Below, in pieces: positions 35,727 through 44,247 of a DNA stretch of 64,000 bases. The number at the start of each line of letters is the position of its first letter. Position 1 is the first letter of the stretch. The position numbers and the translations under genes were made by a program. The DNA comes from Alsobacter ponti. Lineage in GTDB: Bacteria > Pseudomonadota > Alphaproteobacteria > Rhizobiales > Beijerinckiaceae. The notes beneath the pieces were generated by a model. The model saw only the letters and a program-made list of their open reading frames with translations. It ran no database searches and was not told the DNA's origin. The DNA is taken from the NCBI RefSeq assembly GCF_024294805.1, contig NZ_JANCLU010000015.1, positions 61,349 to 125,348 of the forward strand. Direction: 5' to 3'.

Positions 35727-37220
35727 TCAGGGTTGGCTTTCACCGCTATCGCCCTGGTCCCCGCCTTGCAATGCCTGGACGAGTCGGTCGTGAAGATCGC
35801 GTTCACGAACAAACGGCCAGAGCCTTTCCGCCACGAAGGCCTGTGTGCGGGCGACAACGCCCTCGTCAAACGAAGCCCAGCCCAGGGGCACGGCATATCC
35901 CGACGAGGCGCCGATCGGCGCATGAACAAGCGCCGCGACGGCGATGTGCGGAACGATCATAATCTCCAGCGCGGGCGGGATGCCGCTGGAATCCGCGCTC
36001 AGCACGTCATCAAACGTCCTGTCGATAAACCACGCGGCCTTGCCGGGAAACAGGCAGACGGCGCGCAACTCCGTCGTGGTTGCCGGCGCGGCCGCCGCGA
36101 TCCTGCGGCGCAGATACGAAAGCGTATCCCTCTGCTGGGTAGTCCCTCCCCATAGACGGGTCTGCGGCGCTACGGAAAAGACGAACTCCGGCTGCTCAGC
36201 GCAGCTGCGCAAGCCGTAATCGACCACTTCAAGAAACCGCCGCGCGTTAGCCTCCGTATAGAGCGGACCGATGACCGGCACTGTCTTCCGGTCCGCGCGC
36301 GGCTCGCCCGCCCGTCCGACCGCCTCGCGCCAGTAGCGGTTCACGTTCAGGCCGGTCCTTGTGACAAACTCCTTCAGAAAGTCCGGTGCCAGTTCCGCGA
36401 GCACCTCGTAGGCTTGCAGGGCGCCGACTTGGTTGCCGTTGACCTTCAGGTCATCGACCAGCATGGCCGCCGCGCTCTCGATCTGCGGCCGGTCGGAAAT
36501 CTCATGCTCGGCCCGCCAGGAGCCCAGGTCTATTTCCGGGAGGCTGGGCGCGGACGCCTGTGCGAATACCCGCATGCGGACCGGCACCTGAAAACGATCC
36601 TTAGGAACGACCCTGTCCACCGAATACAGGTCCCGCTGCTGAATCTGCTCGCGGTCGCGGCGTTCGGCAAGTTCATAGAAGAACCTGCTGAAACGCTCGA
36701 ATATCCTGTCCCCGACCTTTCCTGTTCCGGCGGGGTCCGCGAGCGGCAGCTCCGGAAGCGACATTTCTACGGAGTCGATGGCGCGCGGGGGTTGCGGCGC
36801 GATGGCGAGCAGGTCGAATCCGAGGTCGCGGCGGCGTTCCTCGACGGTATAGATGGCAGGATCGTCGGCACCTTCCCTGAAGAGTGCATCGCCTGCGGAC
36901 GTTAGCCAGAGGCGGCCCTCGCGCCGCTCGACGAATCCGGGTCCCGTGGCCTCGTTGAGGACGTAGCTGATCTCGGTCTGCTCAAAACCGAAGAACGCGG
37001 CGGCGGACTCCTCCTCAATCCCGGGAACCGCCTTCACCAGCCGCAACAGGAATTCAAGGCTCTGGCTGACCTTGCCCAGTATCGCGACCTTGTACGCGAC
37101 CTCATACTTGCGGCAGGGCAGAAGCACGTCATAAACACCGAGTTCCACCTTGCGGTCCTCGTCGGCCGGAAGCAGTTCATGTCCCTTCAAACGCAGGAGC
37201 GGGCGCGGTTGGTTAGCCAT
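35727..37220 (-). CDS. Partner protein of the NERD-kinase-helicase, winged-helix N-terminal region, unknown function
   Basis: A 497-residue protein starting at ATG 37220, inside the upstream gene (8-base overlap), so translation is coupled. Residues about 40-112 look like a winged-helix fold (FFGFEQTEISYVLNEA, then a wing GFVERREGRLWLTSAGDALF). The middle is helical. Near the C-terminus HAPIGASSGYAVPLGWAS has the spacing of a phospholipase D HKD motif (H-x-K-x4-D-x6-G-S-x-N) with Lys, Asp and Asn replaced; this may be chance or an inactive PLD fold. I know no named family. The context says it works with the helicase. Confidence 0.75.
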   Translation of the reverse strand: MANQPRPLLRLKGHELLPADEDRKVELGVYDVLLPCRKYEVAYKVAILGKVSQSLEFLLRLVKAVPGIEEESAAAFFGFEQTEISYVLNEATGPGFVERREGRLWLTSAGDALFREGADDPAIYTVEERRRDLGFDLLAIAPQPPRAIDSVEMSLPELPLADPAGTGKVGDRIFERFSRFFYELAERRDREQIQQRDLYSVDRVVPKDRFQVPVRMRVFAQASAPSLPEIDLGSWRAEHEISDRPQIESAAAMLVDDLKVNGNQVGALQAYEVLAELAPDFLKEFVTRTGLNVNRYWREAVGRAGEPRADRKTVPVIGPLYTEANARRFLEVVDYGLRSCAEQPEFVFSVAPQTRLWGGTTQQRDTLSYLRRRIAAAAPATTTELRAVCLFPGKAAWFIDRTFDDVLSADSSGIPPALEIMIVPHIAVAALVHAPIGASSGYAVPLGWASFDEGVVARTQAFVAERLWPFVRERDLHDRLVQALQGGDQGDSGESQP

Positions 37221-40200
37221 GCGCACCTTCCTCGGCCCGCGCCTTCCGGGGACGCGACGCCGCTTCCCGCGCTGGCTGCGCCCCTGCGCGCCCGATGATG
37301 TCCTCGGCGCTGACCGCGCGTGCCGTCCCCCGCGTGACCTGCCGCCCGAACGCTTCCGCCATGCGCCCCATCGGCCCATGCGGGGACCACCGCCCCCGTA
37401 CGCCCACGACCACCAGCCGGTCCATAGCGCGGCTGACGGCGACATTGATCCGGTTGGGCGTTGTCAGGAAACCCTCGCGCACGCGACACACGCCCGCCTC
37501 CATCGGCCCCTCTTCGTTGTTCCTCACCAGCGAGAGAAGGACCACCGGGTTTTCCTTGCCCTGGTAGCTATCGACCGTCCCGACCTTCAGGTGACGGTCC
37601 AGAAGATAGGCGAGCGCCGACTGGCGCAGCTTGCGGCGTATGAGATCGCGCTGCGCGGCGTACATGCAGATCACCCCGATGCCGGCGGGATGCTTCTGCT
37701 GCGTGAGCAGCCAGGTCCGGAACGGCTCGTGGCTGTGCCAGTCCTCCAGCATCGCCACGATGGCGTCCGCCTCCACCCGGTTGATGCGGCTCTTGCCGCC
37801 TTCTTCCGGCCGCTCTGCGGCGGCTTCGCCCATGCCGTCCGTCTGGATCCAGAGCAGTGGGACATCGAGTCCTGCCGGGAGAAGTGCCGGGTGGATTTCC
37901 GGAGTCTCACGCCCGGCATGCAGCGGCATATCGGGATAAAAGGCTTCTGAGACGACCTGCCCGATGGGCGCCAGCATTCGGTATTGCGTCTTGAGCCGCG
38001 CACCGGCGGCGGCGCCGTATGGCGTGGTGAAGACGCGCTCGAAATCGCTGCGCTTGATTTCACGCTTCGCTACCCCCGTGCGCTCGGCGACAGCGTTGAC
38101 GACCTCCGCCTTGTGCTGCGGCTCCAGCTGCGCGTGATCTCCCACAAGGACGGCCCAGCGCGCCGCTTGCAGCGGCACCAGCAGTTCGCTGGCGGTGCAG
38201 CGGGCCGCCTCATCGACGATAACGAGGTCGAACGCCGTGGCGGTCAGTCCCAATGCCGTACGCCCCAGGCCCACGCAGGTTCCGGCAACGATCTGGCGCG
38301 TCCCGGCAAGAAAGCTCTCGAAGCTGCGCTGCGCGCGCGAAACGCTCCCCACGAAATCCCGGCCGATGGCCGCCGCCCTATACAACCTGTCAAACCGGTC
38401 GGCGCCGGCGCCGCGCGCGTGGCGCTCCATAACCGCCTGCGCGACCTCGTCCGGCAATGTTGACCATTCGCGCGCCTCTTCCCCGTCGAGCAGCGCCGCG
38501 GCATCAAGCCTTTCGAGGTGCCGGCGCAGGGTGTCCAGCAGGCTGTTCAGGCGCTGCTCATCCTTGTCCCCCTGCTGCGTCAGGTCAGCGAGGCGTTCCG
38601 CCAGCGGGCGGATAGTCGTCTCGATCGCGGCGATTTCGTCGGCGGCGCTGTCAGGGAGCCCCAGGGCACCGGCGATCTCCGCGAGGCGGTCGCGGAAAGA
38701 AGCCCGGAAGCGATCCTTGAAACCCTGCTCGACCTTCGGCGTGTGGTAGGCGCGAAGCGGCAGCGAAACCTGCTCCTCGTCCCGCCCGATCCGCAGCAGG
38801 CTCGGCTGCACCCCGCCGTTGCGGAACAGGGTAAGCACCGCTTCGGCCGCCGTGTTCACCGCTTCGTGGGACTGGCTCGCCAGCAGCACGTTGCGTGCCA
38901 GGCCTTTCGTCAGGGCATAGTGCGCAAGCGCCGCGATGAAGCGGGTCTTCCCGGTTCCCGGCGGCCCCTGCAACAGCCCGACCGGCCGGTTCGCCACGAT
39001 GCGCGCGAAGGCCGCTTCCTGGTCGGCATTCAGCCCGTAGATGCCGAGCGAACCCGCAGCGGGCTGGTGACCGACGTTCGAGGGCAGTGCGCCGGTTCGC
39101 GGGTCGAATACACCCAGAAGGTCGCGGGATCGCCCGTTGCCCGCCAGTATCCGGTCAACGGCGTCCGTCCGGCGTTTCAGGCTCTGGCGTTCCAAGTGAC
39201 TCCAGAAGCGCAGGCGCTGCCCGGCATCGACGATATGCGCCTGGTGCGCCATGTTTGTGTCGCTGGCGTCGATGACCGCCAGGTCCGACCGCGATGACTG
39301 GAGGTCAAGCTGGCCGATGCGGCGCCACGCGCCCTTTTTGTCCTGTCGCTCCACGCCGACGGTATCGTGGCGCGCGAACTCGAACGCTCCGCTTTCAAGC
39401 TCGATGGGCACCTTGTGACGGCCCGATCCGCGATCGAAGACGCTTTCGATCTGTGCGATACCCTCGATGGTAAGCTCGTTCTCGACGTCGATCAGCGCGC
39501 GCCAGAGCGCCGGCACGTCGAGGGACGCCAGCGCGACGACAGGCCGTACGGCAATCTCCTCGGCAAGGGCGTCCTCGGCCGCCTCTTCCGCGACGGGCGC
39601 GGCGGCAGGATCTTCGACATCGACCGGCGCGGGGGCCGATCCCGTCCGTTCCGCCGCGATCCTTTCCTGCACCTCAGAGAGAGCCAGAAGAGGCGCCAGC
39701 GCGGACAGGTCGTTCATAAGAGCGCTTTCCACCGAAAGGGTGGCCACGACCATGTGGAATTCCTGGGCGGCGCTACGCCTGATCTGCCGCTGCTCCAGCC
39801 TGCGGCGCCTTGCGGATACGGGCTGAGCGTTGTTGTCCAGCCGGATATCCAGCTCCTCCGCGGCGCCGCGCAGCACGAGGAACAGCGTGCCCCGCGCGGC
39901 ATCGCGGCGCACGCGCAGGAGGATGTAGCCCTCGTCCGGTTCGATCGGGCCGGTGGCCGCGCCGATAATGCTGACGGCGTAGTGGGCGGCAACATCGCCC
40001 GCGTCGTCTGCCGCCGGCGCGTTCAGCCGCGCGAGCGCCGCCTCGACCTGGTCGAGAAGCGGCAGGAGCGTGGAAAGGCGCGGCTCCTTTTCCCGGCAGT
40101 CCGCGATGGCTCTCGCGATCTCGCGCGCATCGCGCTCGGCCAGCGCGGCGCAGTTAAACACTTCCTCCGCTATTCTGGTGACCGCGAACCGGTCACGCTC

Positions 40201-42222
40201 GAAAAGGCTGCCCGACGAAGGGGCATAAGCCGCTGTGGTGTGCTCCCCGTCTGCGCGCGGCGAGAAATCCAGCGCGTCAATGAGGACGGGCGCATTTTCG
40301 GCGGAAACAACAATGTTGGCAGGCGATATGTCGCCATGGCCCCGGCCGCTCTCATGAAGCGCATCGACCGTTCGCGTCAGGCGCTCCACGAACGCCAGCG
40401 CCGCCGCAGGCGTGGTAAAATCCTCCGGCGGTGCAGCTAGCACCGCCGCGAGCGTCGGGCCTTCGACCCAGTCCTGTACGAGGGCCAGGGAGTCTCCGAG
40501 CCACAACGCCTCCCGAACAGTCGGCAGGCCCGCAGGACGGTCGGCCTTTGCTGCGGCTGCTTTATCAAGGAAGGCCAGGATGGATGCACCCTCGCGCGCC
40601 ATGTCGCCCCATGAGGCCTGTTTCCAGAGCTTCACGACAACCGGCGCGCCGTCGTTCTGGCTCCGCCACATTTCCACGCGGTCGTTCTCGACGATGAGGT
40701 CTCCCGACTCCGGAAAGGCCGTCATGAGCTGGCGAACCGACCGGATGGCGCCGCGATGCCGGTCAAGCCCGGAGATGATCTCATCCCGCGTCGGGCGCTG
40801 CGCGGTTGCGCGGTTGAATCCCTGCAAGGCCTGGATGGCGTCCGGGTAGCGGCGGGACGGATCGAGTTCCAGCGCCTCGGCGAACCAGTCGTGGAGCGCG
40901 CCAAACGTCCCGGCCCCGTCGATCGCCGGATTCCACTCCGGCGGACTGCCGCCGGGAATCTTTCCGAACAGCAGCTGGTGGACGGCGACCGCCGCGAGGA
41001 ACACGTCGCGGCACTGGGGTCCGCGCTCCACGCCCAGGTGGTCTTCGGGCACATCGACGCTGGCGAGAAACTGGTAACGGGACCCGCCAAGGGATTTGAC
41101 CTCCGGGAAGCGCGCGGCCATCAGGTGCGAAAACTTGGCGGTGGTCGGCGCCTCAAGCCAGATGCTGTGTCCGCCAAGGTCGAGATGGGCGGCATCCTGC
41201 CCATGAAGATTCGCCGCCGAAGCGAGAATCTGGCGCGCCAGCTCAATCTTCTCGGAAGGCGCGAGCCGCACCGCTTCGGTTTCGGCGAACACGCCGAGTC
41301 TCTGCATGCGGCGGCGGCGGTCATAGACTTCCCAGTAATGCACTCCCCGCTCCGGGTCGTCGATCTTCGGGGGAAGCAGGGTTTGCTCGGCGGCGCTGCT
41401 GCGATCCTTGAGCCAGTGATAGACGACGTGTTCCCGCCCGGCGATTTCCCGGCGTCCTTCCTCGTTCTGGAAACGGGGGTCCGGGCATTTGGTGAAATCC
41501 CAAAGACGCAGTGTGCCGAGGTTGTTCTTGTTGCCTTCCTCGGCGGCCTCATACTCGCGGTATATGTCCTGCGGATGCGAGAATGTGGGCACGTCCTCGG
41601 CGGCGAACCGCTCAAAACGCCGCCGCCCCGGCTGGAACGGCGAACTGGGACCGGCATTGAAAAAACGGTGAAGACGCTCCTTCCAGAATGTGTCCGTCAG
41701 CGGCGTGGAAAGGTATGCGCCGGGGACATTCCCGAACGTCGCGCGTTCGCGGCCGCTGTCCTTCACGATGCTCAAGAACTCGTCGGCGGTCAGAACCTTT
41801 GCTCTTTCTGTTTCGGCTATGTCCGTGCGGTCGGCCTTTCCCGTCAGGACGACCAGCCCCTCTATCCGTGGCAAGGGAAGGTCCTTGGTTTCAGGCCTCT
41901 TCTTGAACTCTGCGCTCAGCAGCGGAAGTATGTCGCGCGTGATGCCGGCGATCTTTGCGACGGGAGACGGGTCTCTATCGATGCCGTTCAGGTGCCAGCG
42001 GCCATCGACACTCGCAATGTTTCCATACCAGTCTTTCAGGTCGATCAGGAATATCCGCTTGTCGGAGACGATCACGACATCGATTTCGCGCGCCCGGCCC
42101 ACGCCGAGAACGAGGTCAAGATTTGTGAACGCATACCAATCGGCGGGCAGGTCGGTCCGGAACCGATCAATGCCTTTGATCTCGCGTTTATGCAATCCGC
42201 GGCCGGCGTTTGTTATTTTCAT
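37213..42222 (-). CDS. NERD - pseudokinase - kinase - SF1 helicase fusion, probable anti-phage defence protein
   Basis: A 1669-residue protein. Residues 1-170: NERD nuclease-related domain with EID (46-48) and DLK (61-63), the PD-(D/E)xK-like residues. About 230-480: kinase-like fold whose catalytic loop HLDLGGHSIW (about 346) lacks the Lys and Asn of HRDLKPxN, so a pseudokinase. About 490-740: second kinase with VVVKLW, HGDISPANIVV (about 629) and LIDALDF, apparently intact. About 1070-1640: SF1 Upf1/COG1112-type helicase with GPPGTGKT (about 1087), IVDEAA (about 1337), TVDSYQGKE and NVAVSRA (about 1594), with a coiled coil between motifs I and II. ATG at 42222 follows a GGGGCGGGGC stretch; ATGs at 42243 and 42276 are alternatives. 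Related to PglW and Mokosh MkoA by domains, but not identical to either. Confidence 0.88.
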   Translation of the reverse strand: MKITNAGRGLHKREIKGIDRFRTDLPADWYAFTNLDLVLGVGRAREIDVVIVSDKRIFLIDLKDWYGNIASVDGRWHLNGIDRDPSPVAKIAGITRDILPLLSAEFKKRPETKDLPLPRIEGLVVLTGKADRTDIAETERAKVLTADEFLSIVKDSGRERATFGNVPGAYLSTPLTDTFWKERLHRFFNAGPSSPFQPGRRRFERFAAEDVPTFSHPQDIYREYEAAEEGNKNNLGTLRLWDFTKCPDPRFQNEEGRREIAGREHVVYHWLKDRSSAAEQTLLPPKIDDPERGVHYWEVYDRRRRMQRLGVFAETEAVRLAPSEKIELARQILASAANLHGQDAAHLDLGGHSIWLEAPTTAKFSHLMAARFPEVKSLGGSRYQFLASVDVPEDHLGVERGPQCRDVFLAAVAVHQLLFGKIPGGSPPEWNPAIDGAGTFGALHDWFAEALELDPSRRYPDAIQALQGFNRATAQRPTRDEIISGLDRHRGAIRSVRQLMTAFPESGDLIVENDRVEMWRSQNDGAPVVVKLWKQASWGDMAREGASILAFLDKAAAAKADRPAGLPTVREALWLGDSLALVQDWVEGPTLAAVLAAPPEDFTTPAAALAFVERLTRTVDALHESGRGHGDISPANIVVSAENAPVLIDALDFSPRADGEHTTAAYAPSSGSLFERDRFAVTRIAEEVFNCAALAERDAREIARAIADCREKEPRLSTLLPLLDQVEAALARLNAPAADDAGDVAAHYAVSIIGAATGPIEPDEGYILLRVRRDAARGTLFLVLRGAAEELDIRLDNNAQPVSARRRRLEQRQIRRSAAQEFHMVVATLSVESALMNDLSALAPLLALSEVQERIAAERTGSAPAPVDVEDPAAAPVAEEAAEDALAEEIAVRPVVALASLDVPALWRALIDVENELTIEGIAQIESVFDRGSGRHKVPIELESGAFEFARHDTVGVERQDKKGAWRRIGQLDLQSSRSDLAVIDASDTNMAHQAHIVDAGQRLRFWSHLERQSLKRRTDAVDRILAGNGRSRDLLGVFDPRTGALPSNVGHQPAAGSLGIYGLNADQEAAFARIVANRPVGLLQGPPGTGKTRFIAALAHYALTKGLARNVLLASQSHEAVNTAAEAVLTLFRNGGVQPSLLRIGRDEEQVSLPLRAYHTPKVEQGFKDRFRASFRDRLAEIAGALGLPDSAADEIAAIETTIRPLAERLADLTQQGDKDEQRLNSLLDTLRRHLERLDAAALLDGEEAREWSTLPDEVAQAVMERHARGAGADRFDRLYRAAAIGRDFVGSVSRAQRSFESFLAGTRQIVAGTCVGLGRTALGLTATAFDLVIVDEAARCTASELLVPLQAARWAVLVGDHAQLEPQHKAEVVNAVAERTGVAKREIKRSDFERVFTTPYGAAAGARLKTQYRMLAPIGQVVSEAFYPDMPLHAGRETPEIHPALLPAGLDVPLLWIQTDGMGEAAAERPEEGGKSRINRVEADAIVAMLEDWHSHEPFRTWLLTQQKHPAGIGVICMYAAQRDLIRRKLRQSALAYLLDRHLKVGTVDSYQGKENPVVLLSLVRNNEEGPMEAGVCRVREGFLTTPNRINVAVSRAMDRLVVVGVRGRWSPHGPMGRMAEAFGRQVTRGTARAVSAEDIIGRAGAQPAREAASRPRKARAEEGAHG

Positions 42223-42342
42223 AAAGCCCCGCCCCAAAAACATTGCCCAAAGTATAGCCAAACACCGATGATTCATCGAAGCCTTTTTGGGCGCTGGCAG
42301 AAAAAAGGCCGTAACCTCCTGCGAGGACGCGGCTAGAAAGCG

Positions 42343-42726
42343 TCAGGCCGCTTCCTCGACCGTGTCGCCAATGGCGCGCAGCACCTCCGGCAGCCACCGC
42401 GTGCCCGCGATCTCGCGGGCAGCGATGACAGCCAACTCGGCCTTCTTCATGCGGCTCCACGCCGGTGCCGCCGGTACGCCTTTCGCCTCGCACAGCGTCG
42501 TAACGATTTGCGGGCTGCTGACCCGGCTGAAATAGGTCGGCACGTCCGGGGTGTAGTGATCGGCAATATCGAACCCAATCGCTTCTGCCAGCGCGTCGGC
42601 GTGACCAAACCGCTTGTGTTCAAGACGGTCGGACTTCTGCCGGATCGCGTCGATGGATAGCGCCCCGATATGGGCGAGCAGCGCCAGTGACCTGCTTCCC
42701 GTTTCCTGGAGCGCCGAAAGCTGGGA
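42343..42726 (-). pseudogene. C-terminal fragment of a plasmid/ICE-type ParB partition protein
   Basis: The last 125 or so codons match the C-terminus of long ParB/RepB-family proteins of mobile elements: a helical stretch ending RFGHADALAEAIGFD, then YTPDVPTYFSRVSSPQIV, an MKKAELA motif and the final GTRWLPEVLR. The N-terminal nuclease-like and HTH domains are missing: the frame runs straight into the IS3 remnant at about 42727, which truncated it. Confidence 0.65.
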
Positions 42727-43250
42727 AATTCCAGTTTTGCAGCCCGGGCCGGAGACGGAGAGATCGATGAAGAAGTCGAAGTTCACGGAGGCGCAGATCG
42801 CCTTCATCCTGAAGCAGGCGGAGGAAGGCACGCCGGTTGCGGAGGTGTGCCGCAAGGCCGGGATTTCCGACGCGACCTTCTATGGCTGGCGCAAGAAGTT
42901 CGCCGGCCTGATGCCCTCGGAGATGAAGCGGCTGCGAGTGTTGGAAGAGGAGAACGGCTAGCTGAAGAAGCTCGTTGCCGACCTCTCCCTCGACAAGGCC
43001 ATGCTGCAGGATGTGCTGTCACGAAAGCTGTAAGGCCTGCGCGGCGGCGCCGACTGGTCGATGAAGTCCGCGGCACCTGGAAGAAGCTCGGATGGCAGAC
43101 GCCGGTCGACTTCGCGGCCACGTTCCACCCGCGATGTGATCAGACGCTACGCAACGTGAATAGCTCCGCGTCTGCCCACGCCGCTCAACCCGCCCGAGAG
43201 GGCCAAACCAACCGCCGGAACGAACTCAAGGCTGGATAAAAACTGGGGGC
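42727..43250 (+). mobile_element. Internally deleted IS3-family element remnant
   Basis: OrfA begins with ATG at 42767 (KKSKFTEAQIAFILKQAEEG, the HTH of IS3-group transposases) and runs to RVLEEENG, where a TAG at 42959 replaces a sense codon. The frame then continues LKKLVADLSLDKAMLQDVLS to a TAA at 43031. After about 20 codons of OrfB start the sequence jumps to the OrfB C-terminus (LGWQTPVDFAATFHPRCD, in another frame), so the catalytic DDE core is deleted. Ends are approximate; I could not pair terminal inverted repeats. Bases 43251-43401 contain nothing I recognise. Confidence 0.8.
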
Positions 43251-43401
43251 AACGTCATCACCAACTCCAAAATGCCGCTAACTTAATCGGTCTCGACCTG
43301 CCTCATCTGCGCCTCACGGCCGGCAGTGCCGAGCTTTTCTGTGGCCTCGAACTTGCCATTGCGCTCGGGGAGCGTTGGCGAGCATCGTCCACCGACGGCG
43401 A

Positions 43402-44247
43402 TCAGGGTGCCGCGCCCAGAATGGCCGCCAGCTCATCCAGCGAGAGAGGCGGCGATCGCCGATGAACAACGGCGTGGCAGTTTGGGCAAAGCGGAATCAG
43501 GTCCCGGCGCACATCCAGACGATAGTCGGCGCCCAGTTCCGATACCGGCGTCGTGTGATGAACTTCGATAAATCCCGCAGCTATTGCTCCATAGGCCTGC
43601 TCGAAGTTCATACCGCACGCTTTGCAGGCCCTGCCATGTATCGCAAGCGCGGCGGACCGGTTGCGTCGGTCCCGTTCGTAGCGGTTGACCTCGACGCGGA
43701 TCAGGCTCCCTTCGGGATAGCCGGCAATGTCGGGTTCCCCCGTGTCGGCACGCTCCAGCGGAAGCAGGGCAACGACTGCGGCCGCGAAGCGTACCGCCCA
43801 TTCCCGCGCGATGCCCTCGTCCTGGGCGCCATCCTCTGCGCCGAGCTCCAGGTTCCCCCGGCTCAGTGTCATCCCGAATCTTGCCCACCGAATCGGCCAG
43901 ACAGCAGAAGCACGATAGTCGGCGTCTACACCGTTGATGCGGAGCGACACCGTTGCACCGAGGTTGTTGCATTCGCTGATGATGCTCTCGAAAAGGCCGC
44001 GGCCGTCAGCGTCGGCTTCGGACATCCCTTCAAGCAGCTCGCCGGCAAATCTGCCAGGCTCAAAGGCAATGTCCAGCCTTCGCCACTTCAGCGTGGTGCG
44101 GATTGAGAACCCGTGCGACCCGGCATGTCCTTCCGGTTCGACCAGAATCCATCGGTTTTTTTCGGCATCAAGACCTGATCTGCCGACGAACGGCAGACCC
44201 GTCTCTTCTGTCAGGAACGCCGCGAAAGAAACAGGATCAAGCGGCAT
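43402..44247 (-). CDS. HNH endonuclease, effector of the restriction operon
   Basis: A 281-residue protein whose last 80 residues form an HNH nuclease: CKAC (about 209-212), IEVHHTTP with the catalytic His pair (about 228-231), and LCPNCHAVVH (about 252-261), the McrA-like zinc-stabilised layout. The first 190 residues are a separate, unrecognised domain that may bind DNA or partners. Its ATG at 44247 lies 11 bases inside the end of the GHKL ATPase gene, so it is translationally coupled and the last gene of the operon. It is the only nuclease of the operon with an evidently intact catalytic site for duplex cleavage apart from Vsr. Confidence 0.87.
   Translation of the reverse strand: MPLDPVSFAAFLTEETGLPFVGRSGLDAEKNRWILVEPEGHAGSHGFSIRTTLKWRRLDIAFEPGRFAGELLEGMSEADADGRGLFESIISECNNLGATVSLRINGVDADYRASAVWPIRWARFGMTLSRGNLELGAEDGAQDEGIAREWAVRFAAAVVALLPLERADTGEPDIAGYPEGSLIRVEVNRYERDRRNRSAALAIHGRACKACGMNFEQAYGAIAAGFIEVHHTTPVSELGADYRLDVRRDLIPLCPNCHAVVHRRSPPLSLDELAAILGAAP

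Noticed and set aside
35727-42222. BREX system call for the NERD-kinase-helicase pair
   Set aside because: PglW-like domains are present, but no pglX, pglZ, brxC/pglY or other BREX gene occurs in the window.
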